64,000 nucleotides of DNA from Guadua angustifolia (lineage: Eukaryota > Streptophyta > Magnoliopsida > Poales > Poaceae): NCBI GenBank assembly GCA_036346375.1, contig CM070500.1, positions 75,148,525 through 75,212,524 on the forward strand, given 5' to 3'. Every line of letters starts with the position of its first letter. Positions within the stretch are counted from its first letter, which is position 1. The position numbers were made by a program, and so were the translations under genes. Shown here piece by piece: positions 44,404 through 54,006 of this stretch. A model generated the notes under the pieces. That model had not been told where the DNA came from and made no database searches. It worked only from the letters and a program-made list of their open reading frames with translations.

Positions 44404-46977
44404 TCACATTTTTTCTGTCCATTTGTAAGATTGATCTTTCTTGAGAAGTTGGGTCAAGGGTTTTGAGATCTTGGAGAATCCTTCGATGAATCTCCTGTAA
44501 TACCCAGCTAATCCCAGAAAACTTCTGACTTCTGTCACTGAGGTGGGTTGTTCCCATTCCATAACTGCTCTTACTTTCTCAGGGTCTACCTTGACTCCTT
44601 CTGGGGTGATTATGTGTCCTAGGAATGCAATCTCCCTCATCCAAAAGTCGCATTTAGAGAACTTGGCGTATAGCTGGTGATCTCTGAGTTTCTGCAATAT
44701 AAGACGTAGGTGTTCCTGATGAGCTTCCTCACTTTTTGAGTAGATCAGGATGTCGTCGATGAATACCACCACAAACTGGTCCAGATAATCCTTGCAGACC
44801 TGATTCATTAAATTCATAAAGTATGCCGGTGCGTTGGTGAGTCCAAACGGAACAACTGTGAACTCGAAAAGCCCATATCTCGTGGTGAATGCCGTCTTTT
44901 CTCTGTCTTGCTCTCTGACTTTTAGCTGGTGGTAGCCTGTTCTCAGATCTATCTTTGAGAATACTTTGGCTCCCTGAAGCTGATCAAACAGATCATCAAT
45001 TCTTGGCAGGGGATACTTGTTTTTGATTGTCACCGCATTTAATGCTCGATAGTCTACACAGAGTCTTCGACTTCCATCTTTCTTCTTGACAAACAGGACT
45101 GGTGAAGCCCATGGGGAGACACTCGGTCTGATAAATTCCTTGTCCAATAATTCATCTAACTGCTTTCTTAATTCTTTCAATTCCGTCGCTGCCATATGAT
45201 ATTGATGCTTGGTGATAGGTTTTGTTCCTGGCACCAACTCTATTGATAACTCAATACTCCTGTCCGGGGGTCTTCCGGGTAACTCTTCTGGGAAGACATC
45301 AGGATATTCCTGAACTATTGGGACTCCGATGATTTCTGATAGGAGAGCGCTAAGAAGATTTCCTTTTCCTGACACTAACTCGGGGTCCGTTTGTACTATC
45401 ACTTGTTGCTCTTTCTCATTTGTGAGCACTATTATTTTCCTTTCACAATCCAATCTGGCCTTATACTGAGTTAGCCAATCCATTCCCAAAATGACATCCA
45501 AACCCTCCATTTCCAGCATTAGCAGGCTAGCCTTGAACTCGACATCTTGAATGGTTAACTTTAGGTGCTCACACTTGAACCGAGTCATTAATCGACTTCC
45601 CGGGGTTTGAAACTTATAAGGTGTAGGCAAAGAAAAATAGGGAAAACCATGCTTACAAGCGAAAGCCAAGGAGATGAAAGAATGGGTAGCACCTGGATCG
45701 AAAAGAACCAAAGCGAGCTGAGATTGTACTGGGAACTTACCGATGATCACATATGTCGCTCCTGCAGCAGCTTCAGCAGTTACGTGATTAATTCTCCCTT
45801 GAAATCCTCGGGAGGCGCTTGGACCCTTGCCATTGGAGTTTTGTTCAGTCTTTACGGGTGCCCGTCCTTGTAGCATTCCTTGCTGTGGCGGTGGCTGGTA
45901 TGGTGCAACCTGACGGTTGGTGGCAGTTGTAAAGGAAGAAGCTTGTGCTTTAGCCACATCCGAGGGTAGGCTCCTGCGTGGACACTGAGGTCTGAAATGT
46001 CCTGGCTGGCCACAGTGGAAACACCCTGTCTTTTTCTTTGGGCAGTCACCAGCATAGTGATCCCCATTGCAGTTGTAACATTTGACGGCCCTTGGCTGGG
46101 TAGAGGTGGGCGTGGGTCTTGAACTTCCTATTGCTTGTCTTTTGGTTGGGAATCCCGGAATAGGAGCTGGCATTCTTCCCTTGAACTGTCCTGGACTCTG
46201 GATTCTTTGGTGTTGGGCCTTTCTCTTGCGGGTATCTTCTAAGTCGTTCCTTGCCTCCTCAGTGATGATCAATTTATCGACCATCGTCGCAAAATCCTTG
46301 AAATCCATTGCGGTGATGTGGAACTTAAGGTTCTTTTGCAGACCCTCGAGAAATCGTTCCATCTTCTTGGTCTCAGAGTCTACTTCCCTTGGGGCATACC
46401 TAGCCAGGGAGTTAAACTGGTGAAGATATTCCATCACAGTCTTCCCGCCTTGGCGTAGCGCCAAGAATTCCCTTCGCTTGGAAGCCATCAGTCCTGCGGG
46501 AATGTGTGTTTTCCTGAAGGCATCTTCGAATTCTTGCCAAGTTATATCCTGGCCATTCCTTTGGGCTTCATAATTCATCCACCATGCCGCAGCCGGACCC
46601 TGCAGTTGGTGAGATGCGAACTGGACTTGCTCCTTTTCCGAACACTGGAGAAGATCTAGTTTCCTCCGGATATCCCGGATCCAGTCGTCCGCGGCTAGTG
46701 GTTCAGTTGAGCTAGAGAAGATGGGTGGCCTGGTCTTCTGGAAATCAGACCATCTGACTCCGCCGTTATTCCCTTCTGGACGATGGTATGCTCCTTGAGG
46801 TATTTCTTGGGGTCTAGCGGCCATTTGTTCCATCATCCTTTCCATCATCTGGGCCTGATGTTGTTCAGCCTGATGCCTATTTCTTTCCATCATTGCTAAG
46901 ATTTGTACCACAGCAGGGGTGTTGCCAGCGGATTCCGCCTCATCATTGCCATTATGTTGGGATCGGGTTTCAACCAT
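44404..46977 (-). CDS. Gypsy gag-protease-reverse transcriptase polyprotein
   Basis: An uninterrupted 857-aa frame. The gag capsid (about residues 70-250) includes WIRDIRRKLDLLQCSEKEQV and the FLALRQGGKTVMEYLHQFNS block. Two zinc knuckles lie at residues 300-312 (CX2CX3HX4C, one residue short) and 319-332 (canonical). The protease has LALVLFDPGATHSFISLAFA at 421-440; the catalytic triad is D-P-G instead of D-S/T-G. RT motifs are LCVDYRALNAVTIKNKYPLP (about 639-658), the catalytic FIDD (739-742) and FLGLAGYYRRFI. It ends at YKWTEKM after an extra A in a six-A run. The polyprotein would package RNA and copy it in cytoplasmic particles. Confidence 0.96.
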   Translation of the reverse strand: MVETRSQHNGNDEAESAGNTPAVVQILAMMERNRHQAEQHQAQMMERMMEQMAARPQEIPQGAYHRPEGNNGGVRWSDFQKTRPPIFSSSTEPLAADDWIRDIRRKLDLLQCSEKEQVQFASHQLQGPAAAWWMNYEAQRNGQDITWQEFEDAFRKTHIPAGLMASKRREFLALRQGGKTVMEYLHQFNSLARYAPREVDSETKKMERFLEGLQKNLKFHITAMDFKDFATMVDKLIITEEARNDLEDTRKRKAQHQRIQSPGQFKGRMPAPIPGFPTKRQAIGSSRPTPTSTQPRAVKCYNCNGDHYAGDCPKKKTGCFHCGQPGHFRPQCPRRSLPSDVAKAQASSFTTATNRQVAPYQPPPQQGMLQGRAPVKTEQNSNGKGPSASRGFQGRINHVTAEAAAGATYVIIGKFPVQSQLALVLFDPGATHSFISLAFACKHGFPYFSLPTPYKFQTPGSRLMTRFKCEHLKLTIQDVEFKASLLMLEMEGLDVILGMDWLTQYKARLDCERKIIVLTNEKEQQVIVQTDPELVSGKGNLLSALLSEIIGVPIVQEYPDVFPEELPGRPPDRSIELSIELVPGTKPITKHQYHMAATELKELRKQLDELLDKEFIRPSVSPWASPVLFVKKKDGSRRLCVDYRALNAVTIKNKYPLPRIDDLFDQLQGAKVFSKIDLRTGYHQLKVREQDREKTAFTTRYGLFEFTVVPFGLTNAPAYFMNLMNQVCKDYLDQFVVVFIDDILIYSKSEEAHQEHLRLILQKLRDHQLYAKFSKCDFWMREIAFLGHIITPEGVKVDPEKVRAVMEWEQPTSVTEVRSFLGLAGYYRRFIEGFSKISKPLTQLLKKDQSYKWTEKM

Positions 46978-47278
46978 GGTTATTAATTCCTCTTCAGTTC
47001 TGCAACAGGTTTTGGGTAACTTAGAAGATGAGTAAGAGTTAGAAACATGGGTAAGAGTAGAGTGAATTTAATGAGAGGTTCGATTTAAAAGAGGAGTAAT
47101 TTGAATTGGTTAGGTTATATAGATATTGCAAGCCAAACAAAGTAATTTAAGATAGCTAACATAGATTAAATTAAAGGAAGATTCAACATAATACTGCTTC
47201 AAAGGTCCCAGACGACCTATTACAATATCAAAAGTAAGCCTAATCCAAAAGGGTACCACTCTACTACTACCGCCTAGC

Positions 47279-48160
47279 CTACAATGGGCAAAACCAAAGG
47301 GACGGCGAGAACTCTTCCTCAAACTCGACCTCCTCGGGGTCCTCCTCCTCCTCCTCCATCGGCTCTGGCTCTGGTGCGTGGACCGGCTCCATCGGCTCAT
47401 GCTCGGGTGATGGTGTGTAGTCTGGCTCCATAGGTACGTCAAGGTCCGAGTCCACCATCATAGGCTGAGGTGGGGGTGGAGGGTCAAAGATGCCTGACGG
47501 ACCGTCCACAGACGACTCCTCCATCGGTAACTCCTCGGGAACAACCTGCTCCAACTCCTCCTCGAGTTCGCGGATGGTGTCCCAAGCGTGGTGAAGATTG
47601 ATGTGAAGATGGTCACGCTCACGAACGAGCTGACTGTAGAGTGAATCTATCTCAAGAAGGTGACCCGCTGTCTCGGAGATGTACGGATCAAGGCCGGCAG
47701 TGGAGAAGGAGATAGTCAAGCTACCGGATCGCTGCGGCCCCGGGATGAGCCGGAAGGGTCAGAGGTGAACTCGCCGTAGTAGTCGCGAAGGTAGTGTATC
47801 GCCCTCTGGCAAGATCTCGATGGCGTCAGACTCCAAAGATACGGTGCGCAACAAAGCGGCGAACCGAGTCGGGGCGGATCGGCAGAGGGTAAAGTACCAC
47901 AGAGGCTCTGAACTGACACCGGACGGGTCCGTGAAACTCCTCGTCAGTGGAGAACACGGGGCAGAACTCCTGCCCGACACGCAGATGCTGAAGCATCCTC
48001 CAAAGGAGCGAAGCCCAAGATCCAAGGGCGTCGGGGTCGGGGTACTGATGCTGCACCATCTGCATCCACGAGAAAATTTGAAGTTAGTTGAGGGTTGGGA
48101 AATCTCAAAATAATTTCTGAAAGTAGAACCTTTAGGCAAGAAGGAAGGTAGGGAGAACAA
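47279..48160 (-). pseudogene. Extra sense ORF region between PBS and gag
   Basis: About 900 bp before gag codes, over two or three frames, for a protein not belonging to gag. The first part (48065-47826) contains VLYPLPIRPDSVRRFVAHRI. The last part (47719-47279, 146 aa) has a helical segment, SLYSQLVRERDHLHINLHHA and WDTIRELEEELEQV, then a Pro-rich and extremely acidic tail with repeated EPME and EEEEE runs. One or two frame changes lie near 47830 and 47720. I do not recognise the family. Its sense orientation upstream of gag suggests an accessory protein of this lineage. Confidence 0.5.
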
Positions 48161-48276
48161 GAAGATGGTAGCAGATATGCTTATATATTTTGTAATGTGG
48201 TTTGTTAATGTTTAAATAGCATTTTGGAAAAGATTTCCTAAGCCACCTTAAGGTCTTGATCTACTGGTCAAACCTA

Positions 48277-48289
48277 GGCTCTGATACCA
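48277..48289 (-). other. Gypsy primer-binding site
   Basis: The minus strand reads TGGTATCAGAGCC, complementary to the 3' end of initiator Met tRNA, 2 bp from the 5' LTR. Confidence 0.93.
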
Positions 48290-48291
48290 CT

Positions 48292-51200
48292 TGTCACGGA
48301 CCGCCTTTTTCAGGTGGTGCGTTTAGATACCATACTGACTACCTGAATTTTAGCTACCGTAAATCAAGCGTACATTGCCGTGTAAAGAACGATAAATGAT
48401 AGTTGATATAGATAAATAAAGCCTCATGGCTAGAGTTTTTACAAAATAGCGCGTCACGCGCTTAGTACATCACAAAAGGGGGCCTTGCCCACAGGAAATA
48501 GTTTGAGCGGTAGATCAAAGCCTCAAAACTAAACACTTTCGCCATCTACGCTTTCTTGAAATTCTCCGCTTCTTGATAATCTAAGGGAGGGTAGGAGCAA
48601 GGGTGAGTACACAACCGTACTCAACAAACCACACGAATATTCTCAATATTATATGCACGGATTCACCAAGGGAAGGTTTAGGTTGGTAATTGTGGTGGAT
48701 GCAATTTTAAACCATCTCATTTAATTACATTTGAAACACAAACCATAAATAGCTAGTATGGGGGGTTGTCAAAATCCAGACTTCACCATGTTTTATTATT
48801 AAAACTAGATTGAGCTCAGATTCGGTTTCACCCCGTTTAACTTAGTTTCATTTAGGAAGCACGGCGAAACGACACCATTTTATTTGACTCGCAGAGTCGC
48901 TCACTTTACCCACAAGATATCTTCGGTCTTTAGTGCCACGCGATCAACATGCAACTTAAATGCATGCGCCGACCGAGATGATCGTGGCCGCTTGTTGAAC
49001 TTCCTTCTATAGCCCCTACCCGATGGGTTATTTGTGCCCACTGCACCAGTGGTCCCACGGGCAGTGTATGCAGAGTCGCGCCTGGTCACGGTGGACACCT
49101 CATCGCTCTTGAGAATTGAATGGCCGCACCATTCCCATTCCACCCCTGCCGCTTAGCTGCCCATTCACTCCGAATCGAGCTACTTCCTATAGGTATTAAA
49201 AAGGAAGTGCAATGTACTAGGCTACGTTGGACGAGGTCAACAGGTCGACCCACCCAACTCGTGGTTGAGCGACATCAAGTTATTTACTTAGCTCAAAGTG
49301 ATTAATCCTTATTGTGCCAAAGACCAAGCCAACATCCACATAATACCCTGGTAACCATTGTACCACCACCATTCCATCCATTGACTTGTCATCGGTTGGG
49401 GATCGGACTCATAGCCACCTCACGTGGGTTGTCCAACACTGTCCCCCTAACCGTAGCAGTTTTTGAAAGATCATCCAAACCAACCTTCTGAGATTAAGCA
49501 TTTGTCTAAAAGTAATATTTGTATGATTTGCTACATCTATGAGGGTTCAATATTTTATATCCTAGGGTTAAAAAGGAATTAGGGCATAACAATCGATTTT
49601 AACATTTGGTTATAACTAATCATGTTATTCGAAACTACCAAATTTTGCTATTTTTCCAAAATAACAAAAATAATGCAATACAAGAAATATAGATACATAT
49701 ATTTTAAATGGATCTAGGTTCAACATGTTCAAGAGGTGCGGCTTGCCTTGCGAAGTTGAAGGTTCTCCTAAAGAATAGTCGCCGATGTCTTGCGGTGTCC
49801 CGAACGGCTCCTGCTCCTCGTACGTCTCCGCGTAGTGTTCCGGCTCCAAGTATTGCTCCGGCGTCGGGTCTAGCGCATTAAAATAATCACAGTAAATAAA
49901 TGTATGAAACAATAAAGAAAAAGAAACGAGAAGAAAATTCGAATCGGAGAGTTGAAAGTAGAGAGAAAGGGTATTTTTGGAATTTTTGGGGGCTTGGTTT
50001 CGCGAAACGGAGATCATTTTTGGACTCGGTGGCTCGAAACGGTCAAGAATATGTATTTTTGGCATTTCTGGATTTTTGGGGATTTTTGGGAATTTTTCTG
50101 GTATTTCAAATTGATTTTTCGGATTTTGTTTAACACTTAAATCCGAAAATTAAACTGAAAATCCGAAAAGAAAAGAAAAGGAATTCGGCGGGCGCATGCT
50201 GATTCGCGATTCACCGCTTCAAGACAAGGCTTGATGCGAAAGCCATGGCCTAACCAAAGCCATTAGCCCATGCGCGCCGAGGAGAGGTCGACAAAGGGCC
50301 GCCTGTCGGCGTGGGGATGGTGTTGACGCTGGCTGGCGTGGTCGGTGACTTGAGGCCTTGCACCGAGCGAAAGGGTCGGCTTGGCAAAGGATCGCGAGGA
50401 GTTTGGATCGGGGCGGTGGCGCGACGAAGAAAAAGCGGCCGGAGCCGAAGAAGATGGAGACGGTTTCGGCGATTTAGCACATGGCTCGGGTGAGGGAGTA
50501 GCTGGGGAGGAAGAGGGTGGCGAGTGGAACTCGGGTAGCTTACCAGTGCTGGCTCGGCGTGAATGAAAGCGGCCGGGAGAGCTCGGGCTTTATAGCGGTT
50601 GGGCGGAGGAGAGAGATGCACGGTGGCGAGGGTGCTCGAGTGGCGAAGGGTCAAGACGGAGCGAAGATTTAAATGCGGCAGTGGAGCAGCCTTCGGCGCG
50701 GCGTGGCAGAGAGGAGTGAGCTCCACTGGTTGGGCGTCGGGGCGGCGTGACAGAGCAGGTGTGCGGCGGAGGTAAGAGGTCTGCCATGGGTGGTGCTCGA
50801 GTGCTGAAGAGACAAAACGGAGTGGCGAAGTTAATGCGGCAGGGAGTCAGCTTTCGGCGGGGCGCAGAGGAGGAGCGCAGCTCCATTGGTTGGGCGAGGC
50901 GCCCCATGAGCGATGTATGGCCGGCGGAGGGAAGAGAGCTTCAACGGGTGGCGTGGTGGTGATGGGACGGAACGGGAGTGACGGAGATGGGTCGGCGTGT
51001 CGGTAGCGTTCTTTGCAGGGTGTCGGCGCCATGATTGGGCGAGGGGCGGCGAACGATTGGGCGGCGATGCTGGTGGGTGTGACGGAAGATGACGCGAACT
51101 AAACGGAGGCGCTGGAAAAAAAGCGAAAGCAAAGTTGCCGTTATGCCATGAGGGAGACCGCCGGCGGTTTTGGGCCGGGGCGGAAGAAAGCGGAAAATGG

Positions 51201-51392
51201 AAAGGCGCGAACCGGGAGGAAAAACGGAAATGTCCGAAAAGGAAAGCGGGAATGGGGTTGACTTTCCCGAAATGGCAAGTTTTCTATTTAAACTGCAAAA
51301 ATTCGAAATAAATTCGGGAAAAATCTAAATAAATTCCAGATAAATAGCAAAAGCCAAATTAAACTCATTTTGAAATTTTTGAGGTTATTTCA
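48292..51392 (-). repeat. Gypsy 5' LTR
   Basis: The 3101-bp LTR is upstream in element orientation. It contains a GC-rich block (50170-51180) and the TATA motif. Compared with the other LTR, many one- and two-base losses fall in G or C runs, for example at 49015-49200. Confidence 0.92.
50588..50594 (-). promoter_or_regulatory. TATA box of the gypsy 5' LTR
   Basis: The minus strand reads GCTATAAAGCCCG; this is the promoter for the element transcript. Confidence 0.65.
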
Positions 51393-51801
51393 TTGGCAAA
51401 ATTGGACGAGAAAAGATCAATTTGGCTGGCTGCCTCAGCTGGGAATCATGCGTACGAGCATTTTTCTTTTGTTTTACAGCATCATCATTATTGATGTCAA
51501 TATTTAGTGCGCCTTTGTTCGTCATTGATCTGCTTGTTAGGGTGAAAGTCATTGCTTATCTAGCCCTCTCTATCTCTCTTTTTTTTTAAAAAAAAAATCT
51601 AACCCGTGTATATATTTTCAAAATTAGCCTACTCCTCTACGGCAAAAACGCTATAGCCAATACATGTTCCCTGCTACGCCTAGGAAGTGAGGAAGATACC
51701 ACGGAACCTACCACAACAGGCTTCCTTCGGCGCCTCCCGGCCGCACCTCCTTCGTGCGAAACCGCGAGCTGCAGCTCCTCCCGCAGGCAATGATTTTGTT
51801 A

Positions 51802-52660
51802 GAGCATCTCCAATGATGCCACTTTAGCAAACTATAAGGGTGCTATCTCAGCATTTTGCTTACATGAAAGAGAGAAAATGAGGAGAGAGATATAGATCGG
51901 CTACTAATGTATAGCCAGGCTATAACTGATTCCAAGGCTATAGCTAATCTATTGAAGAGGTTATCTATATGCTATCTATAAATGATATGAATATTTCTTA
52001 TAACCTAGTGGCGGAGCTAGGAATTTTTGGAGCACGGGCAAGCCTATGACTGACAAAGCGTTTGGTCGGGCAAATCTTAGTCTTCGCGAGAGGAAGGACT
52101 AGACAAGGTCTCAAATCGGCAAGCCCGAAAGCAGCCGTCGAGGTTTTGAGAACGAGCTCCACCACTGTATGCACATATGGGCGGGCTGACCATAGTCGGG
52201 CATAGGCCCACTGGCCGAGACCTTGGCTCTACCCATTGCATTGAAATGACCTACTATCGATCATATTCGATGTGTTTTCACCCCTAAGCGTGGAGTGCAT
52301 CCATCGATCTTCCTTCTTGCATCGTTCATCGTTCGTACTTTTTATTGTGTTTTAAAAAGAAAAACAAAAGGAGATTGAAGGCGGCGCCCACCTCGATGGA
52401 CCACTGGCCGGAGCCTACGAGAAGAAATATTGAAAGAATATTGGTGCCATGCTAATATATAGATATAGCCGCCGGCCGGCAATGGCAGAGGAGTTGGGTG
52501 CCGAGGATATACAAGCTGGCGATGGAGTCAGCTCTGACGAGGCGAGCTCTCCTCCGCCGACTTCCTGCATGCAATATTGCGGCGACAGCCCGGGCATGGG
52601 CCCGGCCTGGCCGGGCCTTGGCTCCGCCACTGCTTATAACTAGTACCATTGAAGATGCTC
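51802..52660. mobile_element. Harbinger-like MITE (TIR GAGCATCTCCAATG)
   Basis: The termini GAGCATCTCCAATG and CATTGAAGATGCTC form an inverted repeat bounded by TTA on both sides (51799-51801 and 52661-52663). The left block copy has the intact empty site (GATTTTGTTAAGGTG at 421-435). Without the nested hAT it is 223 bp with no coding capacity. Confidence 0.9.
52005..52632. mobile_element. hAT nested in the Harbinger-like MITE
   Basis: The ends CTAGTGGCGGAGCTAGG and GGCTCCGCCACTG form an inverted repeat. The 8-bp duplication CTTATAAC lies at 51997-52004 and 52633-52640. It is 628 bp long with no transposase. The termini belong to the same family as the outer hAT at 1884-4160. Confidence 0.88.
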
Positions 52661-53228
52661 TTAAGGTGTTCGCGCTCACAATTGCTTACGGCATTCCGTC
52701 TCCGCATGCATTTTTGTGCCGTCCCCTGATAGACAACCATAGATGGGGTGCACACATACATACGTAAAATTATTTTTCTTTCTGCATAATTCGTGCATGG
52801 TAAGCTTAATTAATTGATGATTATGCAAATTTTCTGGAAGCTTTTATATGGAACATGTTGCTCATGTTGTCAATGCTATGAATCAACCGTGCGACTGGTG
52901 ACGTACTAAAAATTCCGAAATGCTTGTGAGTTGTATTGTGCTAGTGCGAATGCAACGCATATTCGGTTCCTGGCTTGCTGCAACATTGTATGTTTGCCAT
53001 GGTTAACAGATTAGTAGCAAAAGTCACCTCTTAGTAGGGTGATGGAGTTGTGTGTGTATGACTCCGCCTACTTAGATCCAAATCCTAATGTCCACCTTAA
53101 GCATATTTGAGTATGTTTCAGAGGAATTTTATGAGGTCACAGTTTATCTCTGATCTCCGTCTTTCTAGGCATGGGCTAAAGAGGTGCATTCTGTGTGTGT
53201 GCAGCAGCATGCGGTGTGTATTTGTGTG

Positions 53229-53503
53229 CAGGGGCGGACCCAGGATAAAATATGAGTGGGGACACCCTATATGAGAATCCATACTTAGATAGTTAAAAAA
53301 ATTTATACTTTTCAAATATGACTATATATATACTCACATAGAAACAAAATTAGTTGATTTCCTCATAAAAGAAATAGGTGACTGGAGGCCCAAACATTTG
53401 ATTCAGTGGGGGCCTACTTCTAAATAGTATTAGACATGTGAGTACCACAAAAAATTGACTAGGGGCCAAGGTCCCCAGTCAGCTCAACGTGCGTCCGCCC
53501 CTG
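53229..53503. mobile_element. 275-bp hAT MITE
   Basis: CAGGGGCGGACCCAGGAT and its complement GTCCGCCCCTG bound the element, with a perfect 8-bp duplication TTTGTGTG (53221-53228 and 53504-53511). The corresponding position in the left copy (about 985-1000) is empty. Confidence 0.93.
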
Positions 53504-53615
53504 TTTGTGTGCGTCTTCCTTGTAATCGCCAAAAAAAAAGTTATGATATGTGTGGTTGTGCGTCTACCTTGTAATAAAAAAGCAGTTTAGTATGACTGTA
53601 TGACCGAGACTATAT

Positions 53616-53679
53616 CGAAAAAAAAGCTTCCTTGATGTAATTTACTAAGATTAATAAAAGCTTCCTTTATCGAAAAAAA
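53616..53679 (+). mobile_element. Truncated LINE 3' end, 64 bp
   Basis: A 64-bp insertion ends in TTTATCGAAAAAAA and is flanked by a perfect 15-bp duplication TGACCGAGACTATAT (53601-53615 and 53680-53694). The left copy has a single TGACCGAGACTATAT. A long variable target duplication plus an A tail is the mark of target-primed retroposition. Confidence 0.85.
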
Positions 53680-53811
53680 TGACCGAGACTATATTCAGTA
53701 ACATCCCTGCATGGTTGCAGTAATACTGTACATATCTAGGATGATTTTGTTTTATGCGTTAGTTAGGACGCTAGCTAGGTACTGATTTATACCGACTGCA
53801 TGAATCAGTGC

Positions 53812-53894
53812 GTGCATCTGCAGCTTCTAGTTCTACTCCTAAAGGAAATGAATTAGTGCATCTGCAGCTTCTAATTATACTCCTAAAGGAAATG
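53812..53894. repeat. Two-unit 44-bp tandem repeat (right copy)
   Basis: Equivalent to 1222-1304. Confidence 0.85.
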
Positions 53895-54006
53895 AATTCG
53901 AGTGCCAGTACTGCACAAGAAAACAGGGCACGTGTTTGTTTTGCAAATGAATTATCGAATTGAAATACTGAAATGGAGAACAATGTGGACGAAGCACATA
54001 AGAGAG

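Larger units (their letters stand above)
39578..51392 (-). mobile_element. Full-length chromovirus-type Ty3/gypsy element
   Basis: The element is 11,815 bp with LTRs of 2814 bp (39578-42391) and 3101 bp (48292-51392). Each begins TGTCACGGACCGCC and ends GTTATTTCA on the plus strand. The target duplication TTGGC lies at 39573-39577 and 51393-51397. Transcription is on the minus strand: PBS, an extra ORF region, gag-PR-RT, RNase H-integrase, chromodomain and PPT. RT-RNase H-INT order and a C-terminal chromodomain identify a chromovirus; the long LTR fits the Tekay/Del clade. Only two single-base frameshifts and one late stop interrupt the main frames. Confidence 0.95.
51400..53999. repeat. Right copy of the duplicated block
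   Basis: Collinear with 1-1413. It is extended by a Harbinger-like MITE, a hAT and a LINE tail, each with a clean empty site in the left copy. Identity ends at 53999, where the MULE region begins. Confidence 0.9.
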
